A DNA stretch of 64,000 nucleotides, taken from contig NC_066272.1 in assembly GCF_905404315.1 (NCBI RefSeq), forward strand, positions 4,774,001-4,838,000. Reading direction: 5' to 3'. The position numbers and the translations under genes are program-made. Shown one piece after another: positions 22,137-33,961 of this stretch. The notes under the pieces were generated by a model. The model was not told where the DNA came from. It did no database searches and saw only the letters and a program-made list of their open reading frames with translations. Source of the DNA: Leptidea sinapis. Its lineage: Eukaryota; Arthropoda; Insecta; Lepidoptera; Pieridae. Numbering within the stretch: the first letter of the stretch is position 1; each line of letters begins with the position of its first letter.

Positions 22137-22795
22137 AAATAACCTTAAGATTAATGTTTAATACTTGCCGATTCATACTTCAATTAAAATTCTTAAATTG
22201 TTTGGGTTCATTTTCCATCATCAATTTTTCAATTTTGAATTATTATGAAAAAATACCAGGATATTTTGATGGACTGTTATAAAGCTTTGCATATTTTTTA
22301 CCTCGTGTTGTTGCTTGTATTATTATTCAAATATTAATCGGTTGATAGGAACGTTTAATTAATTAACCCTCGTAACATCATTTACAAATTTAAGTGCCGT
22401 GAAGTGTTGACTCATCATTCGGCAGTACCTGAATCTCTTAATTAACGCCAAGTTAAAATAAACTACGGGTATATGTTATTTATCACTATAAAGTTATTTT
22501 CAGATCAATAATAATTTAAAAGATGCTCATAAAACCAACATTAACTAGCAGTTAACTTATGTTTAAGATATATTTTTTTAAATAAGTGACTAAGTAGTCA
22601 CTTATATGCAATAATATAAATAAGATTCGTAATGCATGATAGATCTCAAATTATTTCCTCTAGTAATATATTGCTTTTATATTCTTGATTCGAAATAAAA
22701 TATGTTATTTATAAAATGATAGAAACATTAATAATTAATATTTCTATCTTTTTTCAAAGACATTATGTATAGTTAAAACGTCCCATACACCTTTC
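22137..22795. other. No feature recognised
   Basis: AT-rich, with no long frame and no repeat match in the window. Confidence 0.35.
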
Positions 22796-22905
22796 TATAA
22801 GGCCGGCAACGCTCCTGTGATTCTTGTAGAATGAAGAATGTTGTTGAATGTGGGCAGCGATGATCACTTAACATTGACCCGTACGCAATTTTGTCCTAGT
22901 CTTAG
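22796..22905 (+). repeat. Rep2 short interspersed repeat
   Basis: Shares ggcaacgctcctgtgattct, gaatgtgggcagcgatgatc and acccgtacgc with the copies at 36460, 61790, 62045 and 63756. It is a short repeat of a type I know from lepidopteran genomes, of unclear class (SINE- or MITE-like). Confidence 0.55.
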
Positions 22906-22998
22906 TAGTCTTCTATAAATAAAACACTTAGATATCAATATCATATCTGGTCACTTGTGTGATAGTACGTTTTTAGCCACCATACTTTTATACATTCA

Positions 22999-23690
22999 TA
23001 CTTCTATTTCCGGTGGTGGAATTCAGCCGCTGGAATCAACCTGAACAGCTCCTCTGAGCACTCCTCGTGATAAATGCGGTAGAAGATGCACAGAGAACCC
23101 ACATCTCTACGCAACGGAAAAGAATCAAGCCGATCGGAGATGACTTGATCGTCGATGATTTGAGCTGCTCTTCGTTGTATGCGGTCAAATGGAAGAAGCT
23201 GGTGCTGGGGAGAACCCATCCAGAGGTGAGAACAGTACTCCATGTGAGGCCGAATTTGCGCCTTATATAGTTGCAGCTGGTGGCTTATAGTGAAGTACTG
23301 TCTCGCCTTACTGAGTACACCAAGCTTTTTAGAGGCTAGTTTCCCCCCGAACTGCTTCGCTATAAAAGCCTTAAGGGCTATCAGCATACACAGGAGGTTT
23401 TTAGTCGGTAGGGCCGAGCCCGACATATGGACCCCGTTTCGGGATCTTCAATAGGTAAATTATATTTTTACGTATATTTATACGTATTTACCTCCTCTCC
23501 GAAAAAAAGGGGCTAGTTGGCCACGGAACTGAACGTCGCTCGATATATCGATGCCAAGTATAATGCCAATACAGGCTGTGGCAGTTAGAGGAGTGATCTC
23601 AAATTGAGGGGATACGACAAAGGGAGACTTTTAGCGGTAAACGGACAACATGTGTCTTCTTGGGGTTGATTGAGGTTATTGTATATTGCA
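22999..23690 (-). pseudogene. LINE-E RT, C-terminal half, with an internal disruption
   Basis: The frame 23004-23426 (minus) reads KLASKKLGVLSKARQYFT, QLYKAQIRPHMEYCSHLW, LLPFDRIQRRAAQIIDDQ, RRDVGSLCIFYRIYHEECSE and LFRLIPA. This is the post-palm region of a Jockey/CR1-type LINE reverse transcriptase. Between 23500 and 23690, in other frames, the preceding part (NLNQPQEDTCC, FTAKSL) is still readable. About 65 AT-rich bases at 23435-23500 separate the two and look like a decayed segment or small insertion. The catalytic YxDD is not present. Confidence 0.75.
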
Positions 23691-24551
23691 TAGCGTTTTT
23701 TTTATAATAACGCATGTCCTTTGAGTCTTTTTTTCTAAAAGTTGCTTTAATGTGGACTTGATGTCCATAAAAACTCTAAAACTGCTATAATAAGCATTAT
23801 GCTATAATATTTATATTCTAGACATTGTTTACTCAAAGTAAGTTCTTTATCCGCCTTTTTCTCATGCTTATACTCGCTATTTCTACTGCTAGCTTATATA
23901 CTTAACAACCTCACAGTAACATATCATCAACTTGGCTACATACCAATTGTCGCCATAGAGCTGTATTCGGCGTATCCTGAGATTTATAGCTGAGAGATTG
24001 TTCTAAACCGTTGGTTACATACAAAGTAATTTGGATTTATGGAATCTTTCTTTCCGGTCTATTTGTTACGACATAATATGAGCGGGTTTTGCTTTCAATA
24101 TTTCAAAATAATTTTCGTCGAAGTTATTAAACTCATAATAAAATCAATTTAAAAATTCGTCATTGTCAATAATTAAATAGCGGAAATAATTCTTAATTCT
24201 ATATAAGATAAAAGAGCACAAAGCTTTTAGACTCTTCATAAATTTTGTCAGTGTGCTTAAAATTACGGATTTTGTATTTAAGTATAACATTTACAATATT
24301 TTTTATAAAAACGAATACTAATAATAATAACTTTTTCATATAAGTATTCAAAAGTTGCAATACTTTATCTACTCTAGAAAATACATTTAATTTAAATCCC
24401 TATTTTGCCCCCTGGCCTGAATTGAGGAAAATATGTTTTATTAATTATGAACTTATCATACAAGCAATGGTGAGGCTATTGACATCTGCAATCCGACCAG
24501 GGGTCGAGAGTAAGAGGGAGAGAGAGTTTAAGGTGATAGTAGGATATATGT
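23691..24551. other. No feature recognised
   Basis: AT-rich, without a long frame or repeat shared in this window. Confidence 0.35.
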
Positions 24552-24714
24552 AATCCAAACAACTCCTCTAAGAACTCTTCGTGATAAATGCTGTAGAAGA
24601 TACAGAAAGAACCCATATCTCTACGCAACGCCAAAGAGTCAAGCCGATCGGAGATTACTTGATCGTCGATGATTCAAATCAAATCGAAGAATCTTGTACT
24701 GGGGAGCGCCATAG
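24552..24714 (-). pseudogene. LINE-E RT C-terminal fragment
   Basis: It matches 23040-23220: aacaactcctctaagaact, ttcgtgataaatgctgtaga, gtcaagccgatcggagatta and cttgtactggggagcgcc. It is a short, 5'- and 3'-truncated piece. Confidence 0.65.
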
Positions 24715-24781
24715 AATTATATGACATTTAAATAAATGTCATTGTAAGGTAAATTGCATAATACTATCTACTTATATTATT

Positions 24782-25047
24782 GATTGGTCTCCGCTGCGCT
24801 CCAACTAGATAAATCGTAAAGTGCTGCAACTAATACTACGTCCGTAGGCATACACAAGCCTGTCTCGTGTGGTCTCGTGGCGAACAATGTGCGACGTTGA
24901 CGTGTCACAACTCACAATGTCATGGTCTGTCAAAGATGCCATTGAGTGAAGATGCCACGCACACAAGCATCTCATAAAAGCCGCAATAAAAAAGCTATTG
25001 TTCTTATCTAGTGCGGTAACTAGGTGTAGCGCAGCGTAGACCAATCC
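24782..25047. mobile_element. MITE-4, inverted-repeat element
   Basis: The left end is gattggtctccgctgcgctc. The inverse of the right end is ggattggtctacgctgcgct, and the pairing extends through caactag / cacctag (about 27 bp with a few mismatches). It is 266 bp with no coding capacity. The target duplication is unclear. It lies 155 bases upstream of copy B of the segmental duplication. Confidence 0.65.
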
Positions 25048-25373
25048 TTAATCTAAGACAATAAATAAATATATATTTGAGTCTGTTACTTAAAATGTTA
25101 CCACAACTATAAAAGAGAAAAATTGAAAGACAAATACAAAATGATTTTGGAAAAGCTGAACATAGGATATAAATAACATTGGCCTAATAATGTAATCGAA
25201 TTTCAGGTAACCATTTCCCAAGAAAATGGAGTTTAGCTTGAAATGTTCCCTGATAAAATTCACAATATGCGTCTAGAGAGTGATAAAGACTAATATCTTG
25301 TACCCTTTAATATCCTTACAATGATAATGTATCGATGTTTATGGCGAGAAAGCATTGTGTGTTTATCTCGCAC

Positions 25374-25574
25374 TCAATAAGGCAAATGGAAAATGTATTT
25401 TCTATTTCTTGGATCGTGATATATAGACAATTTCTTTCCCATTTCGTTTGAGTATTGGTATCCTATATTAAAAGCGTCTTTTACGTCGTGGCGTAAATAT
25501 ACATCGAGAGATGGAAATATGTTCATAGTGTCGTACTTGTATCGATAAAAATAATATGAACATCGATCTGCCAC
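25374..25574 (-). CDS. Conserved 66-codon ORF of unknown function (copy B)
   Basis: The translation is the same as that of the ORF at 172-372, including the stop, and it lies in the second copy of the duplicated block. No function is assigned. Transcript evidence would be needed to tell a short gene or exon from a chance frame. Confidence 0.25.
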   Translation of the reverse strand: MADRCSYYFYRYKYDTMNIFPSLDVYLRHDVKDAFNIGYQYSNEMGKKLSIYHDPRNRKYIFHLPY

Positions 25575-25834
25575 GCAAAATCTTTAGTAATCGAATTGTT
25601 TTACAAGAATTTAATAATATTAATTCATTTGGTACTTTAATAGTAATTATTTTCCTATTGTTATGTTAGCTATAAAAAGTATATTATAATCTAATTGTAC
25701 CCAAGATTTTGTCCGCTGCAATGTCGTCTCATAACTGTAACATGTCGATATTAAAAAAATATATTATTAATAATTAACTACGATTCTGTCGATCTATTTT
25801 CATAAAAGAGTGAATTCTTCATTTTATTCATCAA

Positions 25835-26166
25835 CTAGCTGACCCGGCAAACGTTGTTTTGCCATATAAAGTATAATTCACGCGATAGTTTTATAAGTAA
25901 TAAAATATTGCCTATATTATAGCCTGTACATCATTTTGTTCTATTGTCAATAGTTTTTGCAGCGCACGCAAAAATAGGTTTTCGATTTTACACCTTGTTT
26001 TACAAAATAGCAATTTTATTACGGATCCCTAATTTTGAAAAAAAAAATCCTTCCTCGATAAATGGACTACCCAACACTGAAAGAATCATTCAAATCGGAC
26101 CAGTAGTACCAGAGATTAGCGCGTTCAAACAAACAAACATTGCAGCTTTATAATATTAAGTATAGA
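25835..26166 (-). mobile_element. Complete non-autonomous Helitron, 332 bp (copy B)
   Basis: This is the duplicate of the element at 631-962, with the same length, termini, subterminal hairpin and A/T insertion point. It came with the segmental duplication rather than by a separate insertion, because the flanks match on both sides. Confidence 0.8.
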
Positions 26167-26168
26167 TT

Positions 26169-26522
26169 CTATTTAGCTCTATTCTTTTTAAAATTATCGG
26201 TTAAGAAATGACCAGTTCGTCTCTTGTAGGCTGCAAGTCCTAAGTCATCTTTTAAAATACGCGACATGGTTCTAGGTGCTATCTTCATCTCCCGAGATAA
26301 AATCTTTTGCTTTCGGAAAAGATTTCTTCGAATTCTTTCCCTTACTGCTTTAACCACCTTTTTCGTACGAACACTACGTGAACGGCCAGATCTTTTTCTG
26401 TGAGAAACAGGGGACGTTTCATTGTATCTATTATAGTACACAAACATTTTACTAAAACAAAGCGTATGGAAAGTTTTAAAAATTGGATTTGGCTCCAAGT
26501 AGGGATACTTTGTGTAATGCAA
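26169..26522 (-). pseudogene. Tc1/mariner-type transposase, N-terminal fragment (copy B)
   Basis: The predicted protein is identical to that of the fragment at 965-1318. It keeps the helix-turn-helix region (residues about 50-100) and lacks the catalytic domain. It also lies directly next to the Helitron 5' end. It was copied by the segmental duplication. Confidence 0.7.
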
Positions 26523-27711
26523 TCACAACGATTCGGTTCACTTTATCACCCCATTCCATTTTATTTTTGGCGTTTTGGCGCCAAAATAAGAAAACTCAAT
26601 GAACACTCATATTAAAATGACAGATTCCAAATTCAAATGTAATAGTTTGTTTATTTTTAACTGTTACAGTTTTTATGGACAGGCAGTTTATTCTTAATAT
26701 AAAAAACTGCATCTCTTCTGGTAATGAATTTTATAATACTTTAATGTAAAATAAATTATGCGGTGAGCATGAAATAGAACAAGTGGCGCCGTCTGCGCCT
26801 TCTGTATCAGTGATTTATGTATTTCTCTTGAAACAACTGTTCTTCGCTATGTTTTAACTGTTCAACAAAGTTAACAAGCTTCTGAATTTGATTTACGAAA
26901 GGCTAAAGGTAGGAATGAAGAAACTAAAATAACAGTTCAAAAGTTACAGAAACTTTACAAGGCTTTTTAGCAAGCTATTTTAATGAAATATACACATATA
27001 TATATTATTATAACTATAAATACATTAATTTTAAAAATTAAGAACATGAAGCAGAGTTCAACATGTTGACTGTATCATCCAGCAACCACAAGTAGCGCCC
27101 GTGCTCGAGAATGACGCGTGGACCAGCCATCACATCCCTAGACCATATATTTGGGAAGGAAACGACTTACCCCATGATGCCGCCTTAAGCAATGACATTC
27201 AAGCAAGTTTGATAAAGCCTGCTACAAGAATTCAACCTCTACTATCATGAAAATCATCTATACCTTATTTATAATTCCATGTGGAAGAAAACAAGACCGC
27301 AGTCAGTTCGCATTTCGCGCCCCCTTAGAAAAACACGAGAGCAGTACTCAACTGTAGCCAAAGCTCGAAAGTGGATGAAATGCTGCATTCACGGCCCCTT
27401 TGCGTTTATTTGAAACTGCACCTTAATCGTGTAGCGGAAGCACGTTACTAAAAGCCTTACGCACTCAGATATTAGGTTTAATATAATATACAATGTAAAT
27501 CTTTATAAGGTATATTTTATTGTGAATGGAAACAATGTGGGGTTAGTTGCACAAAAGTGGAGTCGCTTCGTTATGCGGCTACCGTAGGACGATGCTAATT
27601 GTACACTTATGTTGTTTTTCAATGATATCACAGAATATAAAAAAGTAACTTTATATTTTGTGTTTCATGAAAACTAAATCTTATCATTTTTAAAGTAGAA
27701 TCTGTTGTACC

Positions 27712-28276
27712 TTGACAGTCTCTCAAAGAAAAATTTAAAGAAATAAATATCATGACTGTTCATTGTCAGTACATTTATGAAAATTTAATATACGTTCACA
27801 AAAATCGTCACCTTAATAGTGATTTTCATTATTATAACACTAGAAATAAGGGATTGCTTGTAACTAATTCTAGTAGGCTTCATAAGGTACATAATAGCTT
27901 TAAGGGTAAATGTATACACATCCACAAAGTCCCAGCCACTGTTCAGGCATTATCTATAAATAAATTTAAATGTTTTATAAAAAAAATAGCTCTGTCGTAA
28001 ATCCTATTACTCCACTGCTGAATATCTAAATGATCGGACAGCCTGGGACTAGATTGTGATTATTATATAGCGATAGAAATGACTGTACAATATTGTATAT
28101 TTTTATTGAAAAGAGCGCAAAAAAAGAATGCTGGGAGAGTTTCTTGCGCCGCTTCTTCTCTCTCAGAGCGCCATTTGATTCCAAAGCGGTAGTAGTATCT
28201 AGTAGTTATTAGAAATGACATCAAAATGAATTCTAAGGGAGTCAATTTTGAGAAAAATAAATGCCTTTATATACCT
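27712..28276 (+). pseudogene. LINE-A 3' end with RT C-terminal coding region
   Basis: An open frame from 27752 to 28000 reads MTVHCQYIYENLIYVHKN, YYNTRNKGLLVTNS and KVPATVQALSINKFKCFI, then shifts frame compared with the copy at 5656-6450. A 3' UTR of about 270 bases follows, with gaaaagagcgcaaaaaaag and cttgcgccgcttcttctc. The first 164 bases lie inside copy B of the duplication and the remainder outside it, so the duplication breakpoint falls within this LINE. Confidence 0.75.
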
Positions 28277-28660
28277 ATGCTATAAGGCTGGTTTCAAAAA
28301 TTCCCGCGATGTTATGTTTTATTGTCTAGTGTACTGTCTGTGTGTTCTGTACGTCACTACTGACTATTCATTTTGAAAGTAGTCACTTACCACCATTAAG
28401 CCGGTGTTTGGTGTTATGATATATATGATATAGGTTATATGACGTTAAAAAGTTAAAAAAAAGAATAAGTATTTATAATATGCATTGAAGTCGGATATAA
28501 ACGTTTTATAGGAGTTACTGAACTTTTATATGCCATTGGTTCTTCCTTTAAGGCCGCTATCGCAAGAAATCACCAAAATAGGGCATAATTGAAACCATTT
28601 CTTACCGGTTTGTAAAAAGCTTTTATTTTTACTAATAAAATTTGAATATTTACAGAATAT

Positions 28661-29440
28661 GAGAAGAAAATTCATTTTTAATCGACTTCAAAAAAGGAGG
28701 AGGTTCTTAATTCATCTGTAAGTTTTTTTTTATGTCTGTTACCTCAAAACTTTCGACTGGGTGAACCGATTTTGATAATTCTTTTTTTATTTGAAAGCTG
28801 GTGCTTCCCGTGTTGTCCAGATCTGACAATGGCATGAAAACGAGAAAACCATAAAAGTCTTAAATTTGCTATACGATAAATTTACGAATACCTCAATATC
28901 GCGCCAACCGTTTTCAATGATTCTTTCTTTATTGGAAAGGATATACTTCACAGATAGTTTGGTCAGAGTTTGGTTAAGTTCTGATTACGGAATCCATGAC
29001 AAAGTAACAGAACTCTTCAATCCTTAGGAGCAAATTAACTATACTCGGCCGAATCTTTTTGGTATGGTATCCGGATATTTAAGTCATCTACCATAACATA
29101 GTTATGGCCAAGTAATTGTCGTAGTCAAATATGTTGATCAATGGGACTCCCTAACGACTTACAGTAAGGGTGCAATCTGTGGCAGAATATCAAATTGCAA
29201 AGCACTTATGTTCATTGCTGCTTTGAAAAGTTTTGTATATCTACACATATTTAGACAAATTGTTAGTTATTGTACTTCAAATTCACAAAAAATCATAAAA
29301 TAAAAAAAATTAACAAAAAAACAACCGATTTCAAAAACACTATTCCAAAACAATAGATATAATGTGCACTTAAAAGTATAAAAATAATTGCGTATTTTTA
29401 TACAATCTTTTTTAATTAATCTAATTCTAGTTACAATTTC
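28661..29440. repeat. Interspersed repeat with conserved ends, unclassified
   Basis: The left part (ttaatcgacttcaaaaaag, gaggaggttcttaatt, cgattttgataattcttt) and the right part (aacaaccgatttcaaaaa, actattccaaaacaatagat, taatctaattctagttac) both match sequences I know as recurring together in insect genomes. No complete coding frame lies between them. The element class is not settled from this copy. Recognition is from memory, not from a second copy in this window. Confidence 0.4.
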
Positions 29441-29962
29441 TATTTGAATACTCAAATAATTGACATTTCAAAATATGCAAAAATCGTTTGAGTACAGTTC
29501 GTCAATAAAAAATAAAAATAGATATGTGTCCTAGGTACAACAGGTTCCCTTAAGTTTACTTATTAGTAGTAAACTTTATATTAATTTCGTATAACGCACT
29601 ATTCGTAATACGAAAAAAATAGACGGCAAAAAAAAAGAATAACTGTAAACAAATGTAAAATTATTAAAAAGCACTCGATGTTCAATAGAAACGGCATTGT
29701 TCAACAAACAAAGGGCCAGGATTAAAAAGAAATATACAACTGAGCTTTCCAACACAACAATAGCGTTTCACTGAGTCCATAATAATATTCGCTACCGATA
29801 AATATATAACTATTTGGCCTGATTGCTAGCGTGGTATTTTTGCTTTAGAAAATATCGAAGAAATAATAAGTTGTAATAGAGAGCGACTTGGAGTCAAGAA
29901 GTGATTGTTATTGAGAACTTACTTCTCGGTATAATCGAGTTAATTAAGTCTTAGACCCGATT

Positions 29963-30334
29963 ATTTATGCAGCTGTTGTGTAATAAGGGGAATTAAAAAA
30001 CAAATGTGAAAATAATATCAGATGCGTGTTTTAATACCTAATTATCAACAGTTGCATACAAGACTTTATCTTCACCCATAATGCAAATCCTCCATAAAAC
30101 ATTCTGAAACAGTTAGCTTACTGTTAACATTAAAAAAGCACGTGCTAGTAACCATAATATCATCCAAAGGCGTGTTATTATGAAAACGGATGATAATATG
30201 TTGTACTGAATTTGATTACAACACTCGTTGGGATGATGTAATAGTTATAAGGACGTTGTGTGTTATAATGTTGGCAATAAGCTACCTGTTTTAGAATCTT
30301 TAATAGAGGATTAAATGCATGGGTGTAGATAAAT
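29963..30334. mobile_element. MITE-3, short form: two adjoining inverted-repeat modules
   Basis: The first module (about 29963-30060) has ends tatttatgcagctgttgtgt and the inverse of tcaacagttgcata. The second (30065-30334) is an almost complete palindrome: atcttcacccataatgc, then attctgaaacagttagctta on the left, and on the right the inverse of ataagctacctgttttagaa and tgcatgggtgtagat. There is no coding sequence. The same two modules adjoin each other at 39296-39985, so they probably belong to one family. Confidence 0.65.
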
Positions 30335-30649
30335 AAGTTTACAGATTTAATTCCGATTTCACCAACACACACTAAACGTAGTAATAGCCTAAACGCGTTC
30401 AAGATCTGTCACTGTCGTTATCGTAATATAAATTACAATTTTGATTTTGTTTTTAATTATCGATGACAGTTTTATACAATTTATTTGAAAGACACTTAAA
30501 TCCAGTTTACGTCAACACGCTCAAAAGGTATGGGTGAAATCGCTTTGTACTTAATCGAGATCAACACTGGCATTTAAACTCGTTTACATCAAACTGAGTT
30601 TAATAAAGTGCGATTTGTGAAATCGTGGCTTCATATCAAAGACATTACT

Positions 30650-30890
30650 TTGTAAGCTTATCAACACAGTGCATTATTTCAAAGTTGCTTGAAGACAATT
30701 TGGCTTTGCCCTCCAGTTGACCGCGGAATTTGCAAACGCTCGAGATTTCGAGACCCTGTATACCGATAGTAGGCGAGGCTGTAAGGGAATTGTTGTCGAA
30801 GAGCGGCGAAACGACGAATGGGGTTTTTTGTGATAAACGCAAAAACTTGAGTTTCTGAGGGTTAAATTGGACAAGGTTCAATTAGTAAAT
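30650..30890 (-). pseudogene. LINE-E RT fragment (region just after the palm domain)
   Basis: The minus strand reads NLVQFNPQKLKFLRLSQKT, PFVVSPLFDNNSLTAS, PTIGIQGLEISSVCKFRGQ and LEGKAKL. It corresponds to the part that precedes the fragment at 22999-23430. The frame is open over 78 codons but both ends are truncated. Confidence 0.65.
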
Positions 30891-31449
30891 TAAACATTTC
30901 AATCACGCTGATTGCTGCACATAATATAATTCACAGATTTCCAACATGCCCCAACTTTGCTCTGTAATATTTTAAATCTACGAACAACAGTCCGTTTCCA
31001 ATTCGTAAATAATTTATTATAATATGTATCCCTTCATTCGAAAACCAGTTTTAACACATTACAAATTCTAAACATAACCAATTATTAGCTGGATATGTAC
31101 ACGCTCATTGCTTAAAATTAAGAACCCCTAAATTATGATTATCTGTACTCCTACATTTATATATTATACATATTTTAATTACAAGCGGGAATAGTCTGTA
31201 GAGTACTGTTTGTTTAAACTCTACATCAAACAATAGGCAATCGGTTTTCGTGACAATCCACGAATGCCGAGTGTTACTGTTTAAATCAATTTGAAACCTG
31301 TATGAATAACGAATAGTCTTCAAGGATTCAGAAGGTAATTGCTTGGTATTTTACAAAATTAAAGCGAGTACCAAACATCTTAATCAAACACTTTTGTTTT
31401 AAAATAAGTCATATTTAATTGCAAGTGAAGCTAATGCAATGCTAAATAA
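30891..31449. other. No feature recognised
   Basis: AT-rich, with only a 72-codon frame of no recognisable family. Confidence 0.35.
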
Positions 31450-31771
31450 TCATAAGATACATAATAGCTTTAAGGGTAAAAAAATGGCTATGTCGTAAAT
31501 CCTATTACTCCACAGCTGAATATCTAAGTGATCGGACAGCCTGAGACTAGATTATGATTATTTTATAGCGATATAAATAACTGTACAATATTGTATGTTT
31601 TTATTGAAAAGAGCGCAAAAAAATAATGATGGGAGAGTTTCTTGCGCCGCTTCTTCTCTATCAGAGCGCCATTTGTTTCCGAAGCGGTAGTAGTATCTAG
31701 TAGTATAAGAATTGACATCAAAAAGAATTCTAAAGGAATCAATTTTGAGAAAATAAATGCCTCTTTTTTTT
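31450..31771 (+). mobile_element. LINE-A 3' end, internally deleted
   Basis: It starts cataagatacataatagctt, jumps to aaaatggctatgtcgtaaat and then follows the LINE-A 3' UTR to aataaatgcc. Most of the coding part is missing. Confidence 0.65.
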
Positions 31772-31932
31772 AAATATATTTAATAATCTAACAATCGCAC
31801 TTATTTAAATTGCTTTTGAACTGTTTTGTTCACTCTTCCTAGTTTTAGCACGCGCTTAACCTACGCTCTGACCGCTTCAGTATGATATGAATGTATAACC
31901 TCTTACCTTATACTTTCTTACCGGTGTGGTAG
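31772..31932 (-). repeat. 160-bp repeat, inverted counterpart of 39102-39262
   Basis: The reverse complement of ctaacaatcgcacttattta, cctagttttagcacgcgctt and accttatactttcttaccgg appears at 39102-39262 with few differences. It lies between two LINE-A 3' fragments. No coding frame of note. Confidence 0.7.
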
Positions 31933-32167
31933 ATCGGACAGCCTGGGACTAGATTATGATAATTTTATAGCGATATAAATAACTGTACAATATTGTATGT
32001 TTTTATTGAAAAGAGTGCAAAAAAATAATGCTGGGAGAGTTTCTTGCGCCGCTTCTTCTCTCTCAGAGCGCCATTTGTTTCCGAAACGGTAGTAGTATCT
32101 AGTATATTAGGAATGACATCAAAAAGAATTTTAAAGGAATCATTTTTGAGAAATTTTATGCCTTTTG
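31933..32167 (+). mobile_element. LINE-A 3' UTR
   Basis: It begins gatcggacagcctgggacta and runs through ttcttgcgccgcttcttctc to the end of the UTR. It is a close relative of 31500-31765, so the two may be a local duplication separated by the 160-bp repeat. Confidence 0.65.
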
Positions 32168-32349
32168 CCTTTTAATGAAAAGGCTATAAAACACATATAA
32201 TTAAGTTATAAAGTTTAATTGCTGTATGCAACTGTGGTGATGTTTCTAACTCAGCAACATGAAATAAATAAAGAAAAAATTACCTTTAGTTATTTTCGCA
32301 CTCTAGTACAATTAACCAAGTTAAACAAATTAATCTAGTATATAATAAA

Positions 32350-32612
32350 ACAACTAAAATTTATATGATGTGTCTGACTGCGAAGTGCCTATTGGCAAAG
32401 GCCTCATCCAATTCTCTCCATATCTTTTGGTGTAGAGCAACCCTGGTCCAATAAGGGCCTACTGTCTGGTTTATTGCGTCCTCCAATTTCGTTGAGAGCC
32501 CTTTTCTGAGCCGTTTGCCTTCTCTTGAGTACCTGAGTGTAAACTGCTTGGATTATTTCTCCAGGTTGCAGTCCAGTCCAGTTGCAAATGACCTGTCCAT
32601 CTACATTTGCTC
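32350..32612 (-). pseudogene. LINE RT extreme C-terminus
   Basis: The minus strand has an uninterrupted run of about 40 codons, TKLEDAINQTVGPYWT then RVALHQKIWRELDEAFANRH and FAVRHI, typical of the last residues of a class of lepidopteran LINE reverse transcriptases (W.ELEEAFANRHFA). Upstream the frame is lost. The exact clade was not determined. Confidence 0.5.
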
Positions 32613-32835
32613 ATCAATTCGGGTTAGGTTAACTAAGAATTGTTATTATATATAAGAGTCAATCTTTTCATTTGTAATTAATTTCTTTAAGAAACTGAAC
32701 GTAAATTATATTCTATGTTAAATTATCATTAATATTAATGTATTATGTTAAATTATAGAACCACGAATAAAAAACTTGAAATTGTAGTCAAGGAGAGGCC
32801 TACAAGTAATTACCTCCTGACATGAATGCACGTTA

Positions 32836-33059
32836 ACGGCCGATTTCAATAACGTGTCTCTAGTTACGGATATATTGCTATCACCGTTTAATGATAAGAT
32901 CTCATCTATTCATAGGTATGTCCAATATAGTTATATTATTAGTTATAGTCCAATGCTATCTGTCGATAGGTTATTGATATGTAAGTAAGCGTAAAATGAT
33001 AGATTTGTCTACTTCTAGTAAGTTAAACTAAGGATAGATAGGTTATTGAAAACGGCTGT
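32836..33059. mobile_element. MITE-1, inverted-repeat element
   Basis: The ends are acggccgatttcaataac and gttattgaaaacggctgt. The interior matches 40899-41106 in the opposite orientation (for example gatagcattggactataact against its inverse). Flanks are TTA/TAA-like but not an exact repeat. No coding capacity. Confidence 0.7.
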
Positions 33060-33244
33060 TAGACAAAATGAAATCAATATATAATAAATATATCAATATG
33101 ATATCTATAATTGAACATTGCTCATTAAAACTTAACTAATTATAAAGAACAGCTTACACAATCAATAATGTTCACGAGAACAAGCAGTATCTGTTACAGT
33201 TTTCAATGTGACAAAAGGTTTTTAAAAATTTCAAAACTTCGGCA

Positions 33245-33450
33245 TGACAGGAAGTGAGATCGAAATCGTGGCAGTTAACAGGAAATTGCTCATTCTCACG
33301 CGAACGTTTGACACTAATGGAAAAAGTTAAACAAAACTATATAAAACTTCTATTTTTACTACGTTTCCAGGTTTGAACTCAAAACTGGTAACTATACTGC
33401 GACGCGACGAGAAAAGTTTTAGATTTCGTTTGTGACTGTTTTTATTCCGT
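33245..33450. repeat. Diverged repeat, pair with 57245-57470
   Basis: The two regions share caggaagt(g/c)agatc(g/a)aaatcgtggcag, aggaaattgct(c/t)attctcacgc and cactaatggaaaaagtt in the same order and orientation. Similarity continues weakly for another 100 bases. Neither has a long frame. They could be an old element or duplicated host sequence. Confidence 0.5.
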
Positions 33451-33961
33451 CTGTACATAATCAAATCGAAACTGGACGCTGCCATACACTTGTTTCCTAC
33501 ATTTTTTCAGAAGATACACAATTGGTACTTAATTTTTACTTCTAAACAAACTGCTGTAACAGTTTGTTGGTGAGTCTGAGTTAAGTTGTACGAATACTTC
33601 CCGTAAGGTTTGTCGTCTTTGTTGTAAGTATATTGAGTTTGTTTGTTAATTTTTCCAATCTAATATAACAAAAAATGTTAATTCAATTCCTTCAATGTTA
33701 TATTCAATCAAAATACAATCAATCAAATAGGTATATTTCTTCCAATAAGTAGTATAGTTACAATAGTACAGCAATACTTATTCTTAAAATGTTAAACTAC
33801 AGTTGGGAGAGAGGAGTTCAAACTAGGTAGAACCTGCGCTATGAGTCTCCTACCCCCAAACTCTTAACTAATTATATAATTGCATTTCATTGTCTAGATT
33901 ATTGAGACTAAATATAAAATATAAATAAAAAATATGGAACACAAACAATGTTACACATTAA

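Larger units (their letters stand above)
25203..27875. repeat. Segmental duplication, copy B
   Basis: This is the second copy of the block at 1-2670. Its left boundary within the window coincides with tcaggtaacc, which is also base 1 of the window, so the real left boundary cannot be placed from copy A. The embedded ORF, Helitron and transposase fragment are all shared with copy A. Unlike copy A, the LINE at its right end continues to its own 3' end near 28276, so copy B looks closer to the ancestral arrangement on that side. Confidence 0.95.
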
